Notes: generated by a model not told the origin, from the letters alone. A stretch of DNA of 64,000 nt from Vreelandella jeotgali Hwa (GCF_000334215.1 NZ_AMQY01000001.1:51713-115712), one strand, 5' to 3'. Counted from the stretch's first letter, positions 43,320 to 53,487 are shown. Translations and numbers: made by a program.

Positions 43320-43691
43320 ATGAACAGCGACGTCCGCCAGCTGAATCACACCCTGGTCTTTCTACGCACCTCGTTTGAAGCCATCCAGCACTCTATTGCC
43401 GGCAGGCTGGACGATCCGCTGCCGTGCTGGCTGGATACCGGCCTGCTTTCCATGCTGTCACGCGAGCTTATCCGCAGCCACGGCCAGGCACAGGCTCTGT
43501 CACAGGAGGCGGCCGATCAGCTCCGGCTGGCCTCCGAGCGCTGCCATCAGCTGCTGCAACAGTGCCCCGGGGTACTCAGCAGCACAATCTGCCACCGCCA
43601 GCTGGCCGCCATTATTCTGCCGCTTGAGGCGGCGTCCCACCGCCTTGAATGGCCGGCAAAAAAGCGCCGCTGGTTCCGGCAGCGGCGCTAG
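43320..43691 (+). CDS. Small soluble protein of unknown function behind a Fur box
   Basis: The 123-residue product is predicted helical, without signal peptide or membrane segment, has five cysteines and ends in a very basic tail (KKRRWFRQRR). AAAGGCG lies before the ATG. The Fur-like site overlapping its promoter suggests expression under iron shortage. It is convergent with the chemoreceptor gene. I do not recognise a family. Confidence 0.65.
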   Translation: MNSDVRQLNHTLVFLRTSFEAIQHSIAGRLDDPLPCWLDTGLLSMLSRELIRSHGQAQALSQEAADQLRLASERCHQLLQQCPGVLSSTICHRQLAAIILPLEAASHRLEWPAKKRRWFRQRR

Positions 43692-43723
43692 CAACTCAGC
43701 AATTCACGGCGCTCGATGGCCGC

Positions 43724-45403
43724 CTAGAAGGTTTCCCAGTCGTCGTCATCGCTGGCCGATGCCGTATCACGGCGGGCCGGGGCTGACGAGGCCGGCGGTG
43801 CCGCAGCGGGCCGCGACTGCGCCAGTGCCGGCCGTCCGGTCTGCTGGTCCAGCTTGAAGAAGGCCACCGCACCGGCCAACTCGCCGGCCTGGGACTCCAT
43901 CGACGCCGAAGCGTTGGCGGTTTGTTCCACCAGCGCGGCGTTTTGCTGGGTCACGTCATCCATCTGGTTGATCGCGGTGCTCATCTGGTCGATCGCGGAA
44001 GTCTGCTCGTCGGAAGCGCGGCTGACTTCTTCCATCAGGCTGGACACCTTGCCGATGTTGCCGACGATCTGCTGCATGGACTCGCCCACGGCTTCGACCA
44101 GGGTGCTGCCTTCCTTGACCACATCGCCGTTTTCCGCAATCAGCTGCTGAATTTCCTTGGCCGCCTCGGCCGAGCGCTGCGCCAGGCTGCGCACTTCCTG
44201 GGCGACCACGGAAAAGCCGCGTCCCTGCTCGCCGGCGCGGGCCGCTTCCACCGAGGCGTTCAACGCCAGAATGTTGGTCTGGAAGGCAATGCCGTCGATC
44301 AGCTCGACAATGCCGCTGATCTTGTCCGAGCTTTGCGTCAGCTCGTGCATTTTGCCCACAGCCTTGCCGACCTGTTCGCCGCCGTCGCTGGCCGACTGGC
44401 TCGCCGTGTGCGCCAGCTGGTTGGCCTCGCCGGTATGGCGGGTGTTGTTTTTCACCGTCGCGGCTACCTGCTCCATGCTGGCCGCGGTTTCCTGAAGGCT
44501 GGAAGCCTGCTCTTCGGTACGCTGCGACAGGTCCACGTTACCCGTGGAAATCTGCCCGGAGGCGGTGGAAATCGAGTCGGCGGAGACCTGGATGCTGCCG
44601 ATCAACTCGTTGAGCTTGTGCTGCATGGCAGCCAGCTCCTGCATCATGTCGCCGATTTCATCGTGCGACCGGCTGACGATGGTATTGGTCAGATCGCCCT
44701 GCGCCATGGCATGGAAGTGGCCCTTGACCAGCGCCAGCGGGCGAATAATGCGGCGTACCAGCAGAGTGCCCAGTACAGCGCCAATGATCGCGGCCACGAC
44801 CAGCGCGGCGATCATCAGGTTGCGCATGAACACCACCCGGTCTTCGGCGTCCTGATACGCGCCTTGGGCCTGGGTTTCTTCCTCGGTGATCAGCGCTTCC
44901 AGCGTCGCACTCATCTTGCGATACGCCGGGAGCGCGCGAGTGAAGGCGGCCTCATTCGCCTTGTCATACTGCCCTGCGGAATACAGGGGCATGGTCGGGG
45001 CAATCGCCGACAACAACGCCTTGTACTGCGTGCGGAACTGCTCCACCGTCGCCTCGCTGTCCAGACCCAGCCCGCCATCGCGCAGGTCCGCCCAGGCCTT
45101 GTCCAGCGCCGACAGGTCGAAAACGATGTTATCCATGTGCTGCTGCACTTCGTGGTCGTGCAGCTTGCTCACGGCCAGCGCCGGATCGTGCTGCCCGGCC
45201 AGCGCCAGTTCCAGCACCATGTCCTTGGCATAATCATTCAGCGAGGTAATCTGCTGCGTCGAGCGCAGACTATCCTGATAGAGCTTATCCACGGCACGGC
45301 TGGACGATGCCATGCCCACGAATCCCATGGCGCCGATAAACAGCATCAGCAACAGCATCAAGCTGATCATGGCAATGAGGCGAGCCTTGATGGTGAAACG
45401 CAT
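43724..45403 (-). CDS. Methyl-accepting chemotaxis protein with C-terminal WETF tether
   Basis: The 559-residue receptor has two membrane helices (about 7-30 and 190-212) enclosing a four-helix ligand domain like Tar/Tsr, then a HAMP domain. The signalling domain has the hairpin tip [21 protein letters not shown]. It ends in DDDDWETF, close to the NWETF pentapeptide that docks CheR and CheB. AAGGAGACACA precedes the ATG at 45403. A perfect FNR/ANR-type site lies 93 bases upstream, which suggests induction at low oxygen. Ligand unknown. Confidence 0.93.
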   Translation of the reverse strand: MRFTIKARLIAMISLMLLLMLFIGAMGFVGMASSSRAVDKLYQDSLRSTQQITSLNDYAKDMVLELALAGQHDPALAVSKLHDHEVQQHMDNIVFDLSALDKAWADLRDGGLGLDSEATVEQFRTQYKALLSAIAPTMPLYSAGQYDKANEAAFTRALPAYRKMSATLEALITEEETQAQGAYQDAEDRVVFMRNLMIAALVVAAIIGAVLGTLLVRRIIRPLALVKGHFHAMAQGDLTNTIVSRSHDEIGDMMQELAAMQHKLNELIGSIQVSADSISTASGQISTGNVDLSQRTEEQASSLQETAASMEQVAATVKNNTRHTGEANQLAHTASQSASDGGEQVGKAVGKMHELTQSSDKISGIVELIDGIAFQTNILALNASVEAARAGEQGRGFSVVAQEVRSLAQRSAEAAKEIQQLIAENGDVVKEGSTLVEAVGESMQQIVGNIGKVSSLMEEVSRASDEQTSAIDQMSTAINQMDDVTQQNAALVEQTANASASMESQAGELAGAVAFFKLDQQTGRPALAQSRPAAAPPASSAPARRDTASASDDDDWETF

Positions 45404-45495
45404 TGTGTCTCCTTGTAGCGGCGCAGGTGCGGCGACAGACATTAATGTGCAAGCGTTATTGTACGCAAATCATTGTGCAAATTTGTATGTGTGTA

Positions 45496-45509
45496 TTGAT
45501 ATATATCAA
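45496..45509 (-). promoter_or_regulatory. FNR/ANR-type site upstream of the chemoreceptor gene
   Basis: TTGAT-ATAT-ATCAA is a perfect match to the FNR/ANR consensus TTGAT-N4-ATCAA. It is palindromic; the nearest gene it can control is the chemoreceptor. The IS66 target duplication starts 1 base beyond it. Confidence 0.75.
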
Positions 45510-45517
45510 ATAGTCTA

Positions 45518-47065
45518 GTAACTATTTAGCTCATGCCGCCTGATCCAGCTCGTCCTCTCGCATGAAGGCAGGCACCTCACCGGCAAACAGTTGCTCCAGC
45601 GCCGTGTGCGCCGCCAGGCCCTGTTTAACGGCCGTCGAGAGGAAACTGCGCATCCGACAGAAGATCTCCGCCCCCTCCCACGAGCGGAAACAGCCCGAGA
45701 TCTTCTGCTGGACCTTTGTCATCCGCAGGTCGCGCTCTCCCTGGTTGTTGGTGAAGGGAACGGCAGGATCCTCGAGGAAGCGCAGCACGTCATCCTCATA
45801 CGCCCGGAGGCGTTCGAGCAGGTTGCGCGCTTTGGTGCGCCTGGTGCGCCCACGGGTTCCGGGGGGTGGCCTGGCCGGTGGCGGACATTCGGCCTCACCC
45901 TCCGCCAGGCAGTCCCGGTAGCGAACTCGCCAGCGCTGCGCCTCGTCTGACGGGAGGCTGCCTCCCGCCTCATCAACGGCGCGATTCATGGCCAACAGCA
46001 GATCATGCAGCGACGTCGCCCAGGTTTGCTGGTCGTGGTCCCGGACGCCGGTCAGTTCGCGAAGGTGATGGGCATTGCACAGCGCGTGCCGGCAATCGTG
46101 GTAGCGGTAATAGGGCTTCCAATGATCATGCACCAGTACTCCCTGGACGTAAGGCAGGATGCCGATGGCGTCCATGGCCTCCTGGCCGCGCTTTGCATGA
46201 GGCGCCAGGTAGGTCAAGGCCTCATTCGAGGCGCAATGCAGCCAGTAGCGCTTGCCACCGACCTGCATCCCGGTTTCATCGGCATGCACGGTAGCCGCTT
46301 CACGTAGCGCCGGGATCACCCACTCGGCAAAGGGCTCGGCTCGCCGGCAGGCCTCCTGGTTGAAGGCAAACAGGGTGCCGGTGCTCAGTGACAGGCCATA
46401 CTGCGACGTCAGCAGCTCCCGAATGCGCGCATAAGGCAGCAGCTGGTATTGGGAGAGATAGACGGCATGCGCCTTGAGACGCGGGCCATACTGGATCGGG
46501 CGGGTCACGCCGTCGGGAAACGGCGCTACATGGCGTTGGCCCCGATCATCTTCCAGCACCTCGGCCTGGTACTCGGTCACCACCGACTGGATCACGATGT
46601 CCCGGACCTGACGCTTCTCAACGCCGACCGAGTGATACGCTCGCCCCTTGTTGGGCAGGGTGCGGCGATCGACGCGCAACGACACGACCTCATCGGGGTC
46701 GGTAACCGGCTCCAGCGTCCTGCCTTCGTGACCCGGTTGCCCGCCGGGGCGACGCTCGCCCTTTGCCCGGGAGCGGCGTTGGCGGTTGAGGTCCTGTGAC
46801 GGCGGCTTGCTGCTATTGCGGCTGCTGGTCGCCAGCCGGTCCGACATCAACTTGACCAGCAGCATCAGGACGTCGATCGCGGCGCGCAGCGAAGGAGAGA
46901 CCGTGCGGTCTTCCTTGAGCTGCTGACGGACCTGCTCGAGGGCCTCGTCGACGTTGATATCGCTGATGGTCATGTTGCCTGCTGGGTGGGGGAGTCGAAT
47001 GACGGTACTATGCCTGAAGGAACAGCGGGTTGGCGAGTCTCATCCGACGCCACCTGAATAGTTAC
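45518..47065 (-). mobile_element. IS66-family insertion sequence, complete (1548 bp)
   Basis: The ends begin GTAACTATTTAG and GTAACTATTCAG (read inward). Both are flanked by the 8-base direct repeat ATAGTCTA (45510-45517 and 47066-47073), the duplication size expected for IS66. Only the large transposase gene is present, without the two small accessory genes of classical IS66. Confidence 0.93.
45531..46973 (-). CDS. IS66-family transposase
   Basis: The 480-residue protein has the N-terminal region with [15 protein letters not shown], a zinc-binding-like region and the catalytic core ([36 protein letters not shown], and [19 protein letters not shown] with the catalytic glutamate). It is open throughout, so the element may be active. 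Confidence 0.93.
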   Translation of the reverse strand: MTISDINVDEALEQVRQQLKEDRTVSPSLRAAIDVLMLLVKLMSDRLATSSRNSSKPPSQDLNRQRRSRAKGERRPGGQPGHEGRTLEPVTDPDEVVSLRVDRRTLPNKGRAYHSVGVEKRQVRDIVIQSVVTEYQAEVLEDDRGQRHVAPFPDGVTRPIQYGPRLKAHAVYLSQYQLLPYARIRELLTSQYGLSLSTGTLFAFNQEACRRAEPFAEWVIPALREAATVHADETGMQVGGKRYWLHCASNEALTYLAPHAKRGQEAMDAIGILPYVQGVLVHDHWKPYYRYHDCRHALCNAHHLRELTGVRDHDQQTWATSLHDLLLAMNRAVDEAGGSLPSDEAQRWRVRYRDCLAEGEAECPPPARPPPGTRGRTRRTKARNLLERLRAYEDDVLRFLEDPAVPFTNNQGERDLRMTKVQQKISGCFRSWEGAEIFCRMRSFLSTAVKQGLAAHTALEQLFAGEVPAFMREDELDQAA

Positions 47066-47296
47066 ATAGTCTAAATATAACCTCGACATAATGAATGTTG
47101 GCACAGATTAATCCGCCACATTTCAATCCGGCGCCGTTCCATCCAGCACATTGCGATCAAGTATGGCGCAGGTTGTCTCGACGTATGCCGGCGCAATCAG
47201 GGGCCACTCGCTTGCCGGGAAAGCGGACCCGCGGGCAAAATGCTCCCTTTATGTCATATACGGTTCCGGCGAGCGCTGTGCGACGATGCGGCGCTG

Positions 47297-47797
47297 ATGT
47301 CTGAAACCGGGGAGGCGCCATTGTTACTGTCCATTGCAAGCCTGCTGGTGTCGCTCATGCTGGTGGGCGCAGCCGCATCAAGCGGCGCGCGGTTTCGCCC
47401 GGGTGACTGGTACCAGGCTCTCGATAAACCGGCGTGGACCCCGCCGGCCCTGGCCTTTCCCGTCGCCTGGGGTATTCTGTACCTGCTGATGGCGCTGGCC
47501 GCATGGCGAGTGTATATGGCCGAGCCGTCGACATGGCGCACCGCCGGCCTGGTGGTTTATGTGCTACAGCTGGGCGCCAACGCGGCCTGGTCGTGGCTGT
47601 TCTTCGGGCGTCACCGCATTTTCGGCGCGCTGCTGGATATCGTGCTGCTGCTGGGACTGATCGGCATCACGACGGTGCTGTTTGCCGGCGCCAGCGTGCT
47701 GGCTGCCTGGCTCATGGTGCCCTATATTCTCTGGGTCATGTTGGCGCTTGCCCTTAACACCAGCGTCTGGCGGCGTAACCGCTACCCCGGGACGTAA
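47297..47797 (+). CDS. tspO: TspO/MBR family membrane protein
   Basis: The 166-residue protein has five membrane helices and the TspO signatures WYQALDKPAWTPP, FPVAWGILYLLMALAAW and LGANAAWSWLFFG. TspO proteins bind porphyrins and other ligands in the membrane and are linked to oxygen or stress control. The start at 47297 gives the usual length; an upstream in-frame ATG at 47240 is less likely. The nearby CbiX-type gene also concerns tetrapyrroles. Confidence 0.92.
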   Translation: MSETGEAPLLLSIASLLVSLMLVGAAASSGARFRPGDWYQALDKPAWTPPALAFPVAWGILYLLMALAAWRVYMAEPSTWRTAGLVVYVLQLGANAAWSWLFFGRHRIFGALLDIVLLLGLIGITTVLFAGASVLAAWLMVPYILWVMLALALNTSVWRRNRYPGT

Positions 47798-47832
47798 GCC
47801 GCGCCGGGTTCACACCACAGGAGACAATACGC

Positions 47833-48444
47833 ATGAACACCACGCCATTGGCCACCACGCTTGCGCTGGGTTCACTGATTCTGGGGATGGCAGCAGCGGC
47901 ACTGTTTGTCTATGTCGGCGTCAGCCGCTGGCGCAAAAAAGAAGCAGCGCGGCAGGTGGCCGATGATGACGCGCGTTCTTCCCGCCGGACGCAAAGCGCC
48001 GCCGAGACTCCGTCACCGGACTCGTCCGGCGGCTCACCGTCGCGCCGGAAAAAACCCCACCAGTATTCACTGTTCGTGATTTTCAACCAGCCCGGCCCGG
48101 ATACCGACGAGCGCCTGACGCACTGGTTGAGTGACAAAAACGCAACCTTCGATCCGCTGACCCACGTCTTCCACATCGACGGCGAGCAGCCGTCCAGCCC
48201 GATCACCGTGGCCAATGCGTTCCCCCCGGGGGAAATGCCCGACCTGCTCCGCGGGGAAACCCACGCCCCGATCCGCGGCATCAGCCTGCTGGTCAAACCG
48301 CCGCTACGCCGGCGGCGCAACCAGCAGATGATCGTCTACGTCGATTTGGCCAAGGAAATGCGCGAACTGTTTGACGGCGAAATGCTCGACAGCGAGCGCG
48401 CCCCCGCTACCGACGACACCTACGAGGCGATCATCAACGGCTAG
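47833..48444 (+). CDS. Single-pass membrane protein with ZipA-like C-terminal domain (tentative)
   Basis: The 203-residue protein has an N-terminal membrane helix (about 8-30) and a short basic, Ser/Pro-rich linker. Its soluble domain (about 75-185) contains FDPLTHVFHI, SPITVANAFPPGEMPDL and PIRGISLLVKPP. This order resembles the FtsZ-binding domain of ZipA (frequent phrases are F...H, SLANMVKPGTFD and PGISLFMQLP), but the linker is much shorter than in ZipA. A role near the division site is possible but unproven. Confidence 0.6.
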   Translation: MNTTPLATTLALGSLILGMAAAALFVYVGVSRWRKKEAARQVADDDARSSRRTQSAAETPSPDSSGGSPSRRKKPHQYSLFVIFNQPGPDTDERLTHWLSDKNATFDPLTHVFHIDGEQPSSPITVANAFPPGEMPDLLRGETHAPIRGISLLVKPPLRRRRNQQMIVYVDLAKEMRELFDGEMLDSERAPATDDTYEAIING

Positions 48445-49271
48445 CCGGCCAGCGCCTGCTGTACGCGGGAGGCCAGGATGGCCACGATGTCGGGGTGCTC
48501 TCCCACCAGCCGGGTTGGCGTGATGTGCCGACCCGGCTCGCCGCTCGCCACCGCGCGGATATGCGCAATGTCACCGTCCTCGCCGGCGTGGCGACCGGGT
48601 GACAGAAACAGCATGGCCAGCACCACATGCCCCCGGGTGAGACGCTCACTCTCCAGCGCGCCGGCCAGCAGCGGCTCGTTGAAGCGATAAGCTTCGCCCT
48701 CGCGGCGCTCCATCGAAGCCGGCATCACGCCCAGGGCGTCATCGGCCAGCAGCACACTCAGCTGGCCGGCCAGCCGATTGCGCACGGCGGTAACCCCGGG
48801 CACCGGGCTCCCGTGGTCCACCAGCACGACGTTGTAGGGCTCGCCGTCGGGGGCAGCACGGCGTACGTTATCGGCCAGTATCCGTGCCAGGCGCAGGTCC
48901 ACCGGCGCCTGCTCATCCACCAGCGGCGGCGTTATCACCACGCGCACCTCGGGAAAACGCTGCTGGAGCTCGGCCATGCGCGCGGGCACCTGGTCGGTCA
49001 GGGCTCGACTCGGGCCGAAAAAAAACGGCACCACGATGATCTCGGTCACGCCCCGAGCGGCGGCGCGCTCGGCGGCCGGGCCCAGCATCACGGCGGGCTC
49101 GCCGCCCAGGTCTTCGGCCGGCACCCTGTCGGAGTGACGCAACGAAGCCGCCTGCACGGTCTTCCCGCAGGTATCGCTCAAGCGCGCCGCCACGCGGCGC
49201 AGGTTATGCGTCGCCTGCGGACGCAGGGAGCCGTTATCGACCAGAAAAATGGCAGGCGTGGAATCGCTCAC
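48441..49271 (-). CDS. CbiX/SirB-type chelatase-like protein (two-domain)
   Basis: The 276-residue protein contains two chelatase-like halves. VVPFFFGPSRALTDQVP lies in the first, and VVLVDHGSPVPGVTAVRN plus LFLSPGRHAGEDGDI with a metal-binding-type histidine lie in the second. Such proteins insert cobalt or iron into sirohydrochlorin. In the first half the usual HGS is replaced by VDNGS, so that site may be degenerate. It is convergent with the ZipA-like gene, overlapping by 4 bases. Confidence 0.7.
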   Translation of the reverse strand: MSDSTPAIFLVDNGSLRPQATHNLRRVAARLSDTCGKTVQAASLRHSDRVPAEDLGGEPAVMLGPAAERAAARGVTEIIVVPFFFGPSRALTDQVPARMAELQQRFPEVRVVITPPLVDEQAPVDLRLARILADNVRRAAPDGEPYNVVLVDHGSPVPGVTAVRNRLAGQLSVLLADDALGVMPASMERREGEAYRFNEPLLAGALESERLTRGHVVLAMLFLSPGRHAGEDGDIAHIRAVASGEPGRHITPTRLVGEHPDIVAILASRVQQALAG

Positions 49272-49390
49272 GCTTCGATCACCTCCGGATAAATCGCGTT
49301 ATACTGCGCGGTCGTGCGCCATTCAAACGACAGCGTTACCCGACGACGCTATCATGGCGACCGCCACCACCGCACTGCCCAGGAGCCGCC

Positions 49391-50269
49391 ATGCCCACCG
49401 GGACCCCCGCCGTACCGCTTTCCAGCCTGCTGCTTGCCGTCATCGGTGCCGTGGGCATGGGGACCATCGGCGTTATTTCGCGCATTACCGGACTCAACGC
49501 CGAGAGCATTACCTTCTACCGCCTGGGGCTGGGCGCCCTGTTTCTACTGCTGTACCTGATGGCGACACGACGAGGGCAGCACTTGCGCCATGCGCCCGGC
49601 TGGGGCGTGGTGATCAGCGGCTGTTTTCTTGCGGCGTTTATTCTCTGCTATGTCCAGGCCATGAACTACACCCGGATGGCCAACGCCATCCTGATGGTCT
49701 ATCTGGCGCCGGTCTTTTCGGCGGTGGTCGCGCATTTTCTCTTTCGCGAACGGCTGGGGCGCCCGCAGTTACTCTGTATCGCCGCGGCGCTGTTCGGCTT
49801 TGCCATGATGCAGGAGTTTCACCTCCAGCTGAACGGCGGCCGCGATGCCGTGGGGCTGGGTTTCGGGCTGCTGGCGATGCTGGCCTACAGCGGCTTCATC
49901 CTCACCAACCGCGGCCTGCCGCCGCGTACCAACGATCGCACCGGGGCTTTCTGGCAGCTTTTTTTTGGCGCCCTGGCGATTCTGCCCTTTGCCCTGCTCC
50001 GGCCCGAAGGGCTGAGTGCAGCGGCCTGGCAGTGGCCCTGGCTGGTGGGAGCCGGCCTGGTACCCGGGTTTCTGGCGCTGCTGTGCGCCGTGCTGGCCAT
50101 CAACCGCCTGCCTACCGCGCTGTATGGCACCCTGGCCTACTGCGAACCCCTGGCCGTGGTGCTGTTTGGCTGGAGCCTGTTTGGCGAGACGCTGACGCCG
50201 CTACAGCTGGGCGGCTGCGGGGTTATCGTGGCCAGCGGTATTACCCAGGCCCGCTTGAAAGCGCGCTAG
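49391..50269 (+). CDS. EamA/DMT-family transporter
   Basis: The 292-residue protein has ten predicted membrane helices in two EamA repeats; the second shows PTALYGTLAYCEPLAVVLFGWSLFGE, a typical EamA end. The substrate cannot be predicted; relatives export amino acids or nucleosides, and some are carboxylate importers. It is convergent with a small membrane-protein gene, overlapping 4 bases. Confidence 0.88.
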   Translation: MPTGTPAVPLSSLLLAVIGAVGMGTIGVISRITGLNAESITFYRLGLGALFLLLYLMATRRGQHLRHAPGWGVVISGCFLAAFILCYVQAMNYTRMANAILMVYLAPVFSAVVAHFLFRERLGRPQLLCIAAALFGFAMMQEFHLQLNGGRDAVGLGFGLLAMLAYSGFILTNRGLPPRTNDRTGAFWQLFFGALAILPFALLRPEGLSAAAWQWPWLVGAGLVPGFLALLCAVLAINRLPTALYGTLAYCEPLAVVLFGWSLFGETLTPLQLGGCGVIVASGITQARLKAR

Positions 50270-50559
50270 ACCAGCAGCCAGGACAGGACCAGCAAGCCGA
50301 TGGCCACGCGCACCACGGCGCCGATCAGAGCGCCGCGCAACAGCGCGCGCAGGCCGCCAAACAGCAGCCAGAGCCCGACAATCAGCACCAGGATACTGAA
50401 AAGCGAGCCGCTGATACCCAGCGAACGCGTCAGGCCGTCGACAAACTCCTGGGCGGCGCTCAGGGTATTGTCGAACAGCGACAGCAGAAACGTGACAACG
50501 CCGTGGATGGCGTTGCCCAGGGTCTCACCGATATCGTCAAAAAAGCCGTTGGCCTGCAT
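50266..50559 (-). CDS. Small membrane protein of unknown function
   Basis: The 97-residue product has an amphipathic N-terminus and two membrane helices (about 52-70 and 75-95). The start at 50559 (MQANGFF) has GGACGGGAA upstream; a TTG start eight codons earlier is possible. No family recognised. Confidence 0.6.
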   Translation of the reverse strand: MQANGFFDDIGETLGNAIHGVVTFLLSLFDNTLSAAQEFVDGLTRSLGISGSLFSILVLIVGLWLLFGGLRALLRGALIGAVVRVAIGLLVLSWLLV

Positions 50560-50669
50560 CTGGCATTCCCGTCCGTTGAACAAAGGCGGTCATGATCCCT
50601 TTATCTCACGCTCCGGTGCAACTGGCGTTACCCTGCCCGCCTCACGGGCATTGCGTTTCCGCTCCCGGC

Positions 50670-52070
50670 TTATGACGTTTTGAGCGCTTCGAGCGCGGCA
50701 TCCAGCGACGCGCGCTCGCGCCGGGCGTAAAGGGCAATTTCGTCGATCACGTCACCGCCCAGCGCGGCCTCGAACGCCGCCTGGTCGCCGCTTTCCGCCG
50801 GCTCGGGGGCAGTCGCGCCGTCATCGCCGGGTGCCGAGCCGGACTCGGACCGGGTCGACAGGTTGGACTGAAAAATGCCCGCCGCGCTCACCGGCAGAAA
50901 ATCCTCGTAGATCATGGGCGTTGCTTCAAGCGCGCCGCGTTCGATCAGGCTTTCCACGTTGGCCGCGCTGATATCATCCGCCGCAAGCCCCGCCCGGCGC
51001 TCTGCCGGCCAGTAATGGAAAAAGGCCAGCCCCTCGCGGCGCAGCGTGGCCTCGTCGTCGGGAAAGTCGGCAAATGCCGCCGCCAGCCGCTGCTGATGGG
51101 TGGCGTTGTCCTCGGCCGGTGTGCCCTCGCGGGCGTTGGCCAGCAAGCGGTCATACAGCGCTCGGCCGCTGGCTGTGAGCGCGACCCCACGCTGCTCGAT
51201 TTCCCCGAAGCGCGCGGTATGCGAGCCGGGTTCATCGCCGGCAAAGCGCACCGGCTCGTTGAGCGCCTTGAAGCTGGTCTGGCGCAGTAAAAGCGGGCAG
51301 CGCCGACGCGGCGGACCTTCAATAATGGCTTTCGGGGTAATGCCGTAGTCGGGCATGCGCCGCTGGACGGTATCAATATCCAGGGTGCGCGGCGTCAGGT
51401 GGTTGATATGCGGGCCGCGGAAACACACCACATCGGCAATCAGCCGGTGCTCGGCGCTCAGCGATTCATGAGTGGCGCGATCCACGGTGGCGTCGCTGTG
51501 CCAGCGAAAGGTATCCAGCGCCTCGGTCACAAAGGTATCGGCGTCAGCGTCGCTCAGCCCGCCCTGCGCTTCGCTGCGCTGAATCAGCGTTTTGACCCCG
51601 GGAGTGAAAATATCCCGGGCCGCGAGAATCTCGCGGGCACGCTCGCGCAGGGCGTCCGAGGCAATCAGCTCGGGGCGCAGCAGCGACGTAAACACGCGGA
51701 ACGGATTGGCGCGCAAGGCGTCGTCGTCCACCGGGCGGAACGCCGTGGCGTGTACCGGCACATTGGCCCGGGACAGATCATAATAGCCCACCGGCCACAT
51801 ACCCATCACGGCGAACAGGCGGCGCAGCATGGCTAGCTCTCCGGGCGTGCCCACGCGAATGGCGCCGTGTCGCTCTTCGTTCAGCCGCCGGCTTTCACCG
51901 GCGATATCCAGACGCCGTGCCAGATCGGGATCAGCGTTCAGGGTCTCGCGGTTGACCGCCTCGACCAGCTCCAGCAGCGTGCCGTATTGCGGCACCTCGT
52001 CGCGGTACATGGCCGACATGGCGCGGGAAAAACGCGCGCGAATACGGTCGGGGCTGATCCACTGGCTCAT
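50670..52070 (-). CDS. DUF1338 protein, 2-oxoadipate dioxygenase/decarboxylase type (HglS/YdcJ)
   Basis: The 466-residue protein matches the DUF1338/VOC-like family to which HglS (D-lysine catabolism, 2-oxoadipate to 2-hydroxyglutarate) and E. coli YdcJ belong. Likely metal ligands are histidines in VPVHATAFRP and GPHINHLTPRTLDID and a glutamate in FGEIEQRGVALT. GAGGAG precedes the ATG at 52070. The last 70 residues include a low-complexity acidic stretch. No other lysine-degradation gene is nearby, so the substrate is inferred from family only. Confidence 0.78.
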   Translation of the reverse strand: MSQWISPDRIRARFSRAMSAMYRDEVPQYGTLLELVEAVNRETLNADPDLARRLDIAGESRRLNEERHGAIRVGTPGELAMLRRLFAVMGMWPVGYYDLSRANVPVHATAFRPVDDDALRANPFRVFTSLLRPELIASDALRERAREILAARDIFTPGVKTLIQRSEAQGGLSDADADTFVTEALDTFRWHSDATVDRATHESLSAEHRLIADVVCFRGPHINHLTPRTLDIDTVQRRMPDYGITPKAIIEGPPRRRCPLLLRQTSFKALNEPVRFAGDEPGSHTARFGEIEQRGVALTASGRALYDRLLANAREGTPAEDNATHQQRLAAAFADFPDDEATLRREGLAFFHYWPAERRAGLAADDISAANVESLIERGALEATPMIYEDFLPVSAAGIFQSNLSTRSESGSAPGDDGATAPEPAESGDQAAFEAALGGDVIDEIALYARRERASLDAALEALKTS

Positions 52071-52446
52071 GGGAGGCTCCTCAATGGCGAATATCGGGAC
52101 AAGACGAATCTCGGACAGGCGCGCCAGCCGGGTCCAACAGCACCCTCCGGCAATGCACGGCTCCAGCATAACCAACCCCGGCGCGCGTGTTTTGCGAAAA
52201 TCGCCGGCGTTTCTACGAAAATGCGCCCGGACCGTTGGGTTCTTGCCCTACACCGAAAACCGGCTATATTGAGCATTTGCCACGCCCTTGGTCTACATGC
52301 AGGCATATTGATTTAGCGTATAATCGCGCCGGGTACGGCAACGTATGTCAACACGCTATTCCTGTCCGGTTCTCCCGCATGGAGTCCGGACCCGGGCCGC
52401 CTGACGTCAGGATCAGCACCGCCCGGACGCGCACGGAGAGCCCTCG
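52071..52446. promoter_or_regulatory. Divergent promoter region
   Basis: This 376-base region between the DUF1338 gene and the diguanylate cyclase gene has a TATAAT at 52319-52324 pointing rightwards, about 125 bases before the cyclase start. I see no small gene or structured RNA. Confidence 0.45.
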
Positions 52447-53427
52447 ATGGCCGATACATCGGAACATTCACCGGACGCCGCATCGGCCGTCTGCATGCAA
52501 AGCGGCGAGGCTGCCGACGTTGCGCTGCTGCGCCGCTATCGTGCGGCGTTCATGCAGTCCCGTGAGGCTATCGTCTTTGTCCAGCAGGACAGCATCATTG
52601 ATTACAACCCGGCGGCGCTGGCGCTGCTCAAGATCGACAGCGAGGTCATCATGCCCCGGCTGGGTCTGCCGCATTTTTTCCCCGACCGCCAGCCCAACGG
52701 CAGAAACAGCCGCGCGCTGGGCAGCCTGTACGTCAAACAGGCCATGCGTCATGGCCAGGCGCTGTTCGAGTGGCAGCTGCAGGGGCTGGACGGCCAGGAT
52801 TTTCCCGCCGAAGTCATGCTGAGCCGCATTGATATTCCCGGCGATACCATGCTGCAGGCCACCGTGCGCGATATCAGCCGGCAAAAACGCCTGGAGCGCG
52901 AGCTCTCTCGCACCGCCATGACCGATCATCTGACCGGCGCCTTCAACCGCCAGCGATTTGACGAGGAAATCCGCCGGGCGCTGGCGCGGCGACGGCGCAA
53001 GGCGGTCACCACGGCGCTGATCCTGCTGGATATCGACCATTTCAAGCCGGTCAACGATACCTGGGGCCACGCCGTGGGCGATGATGTGCTGGTGGAGTTG
53101 ACCCGGCAGCTGAACGCCAACCTGCGGATTCCCGACATGCTGACGCGCTGGGGCGGCGAGGAATTTGTCATGATCCTCCCCGATACCGACCGAGTCGAGG
53201 CTCTGCAACTGGCCGAGCGCCTGCGCGAACTGATTGCCGAGCATGTCTTCAGCGTGGCGGGGCACATCACCGCCAGCCTGGGCGTCACGACGCTGCAAAC
53301 CGACGACAGCGCCTACAGCTGCATCGAGCGGCTGGATAACGCCCTCTACCAGGCCAAGAACCTGGGCCGCAACAAGGTGATCGAAGCCGGTCAAACCGCT
53401 GCCGACCCCACGGGCGCGGCGATTTGA
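52447..53427 (+). CDS. PAS-GGDEF diguanylate cyclase
   Basis: The 326-residue cytoplasmic enzyme has a PAS domain (about 30-145) and a GGDEF domain (about 158-315). The active-site motif is GGEEF (236-240), and the product-inhibition site RIPD (RxxD) sits at 227-230, five residues before it. Both are intact, so it should make cyclic-di-GMP with feedback control. It is monocistronic, with the cydDC genes 60 bases downstream. Confidence 0.93.
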   Translation: MADTSEHSPDAASAVCMQSGEAADVALLRRYRAAFMQSREAIVFVQQDSIIDYNPAALALLKIDSEVIMPRLGLPHFFPDRQPNGRNSRALGSLYVKQAMRHGQALFEWQLQGLDGQDFPAEVMLSRIDIPGDTMLQATVRDISRQKRLERELSRTAMTDHLTGAFNRQRFDEEIRRALARRRRKAVTTALILLDIDHFKPVNDTWGHAVGDDVLVELTRQLNANLRIPDMLTRWGGEEFVMILPDTDRVEALQLAERLRELIAEHVFSVAGHITASLGVTTLQTDDSAYSCIERLDNALYQAKNLGRNKVIEAGQTAADPTGAAI

Positions 53428-53487
53428 CCCATTGGCGAGCCGCCAACGCCCCTTTAGGCTGGACGCTCCGATTCCTCAGGAGCCGTC

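Noticed and set aside
43922..45418. Nearly 500-codon frame opposite the chemoreceptor gene
   Set aside because: It mirrors the receptor codons and shows no recognisable domain or ribosome site. The receptor is unambiguous.
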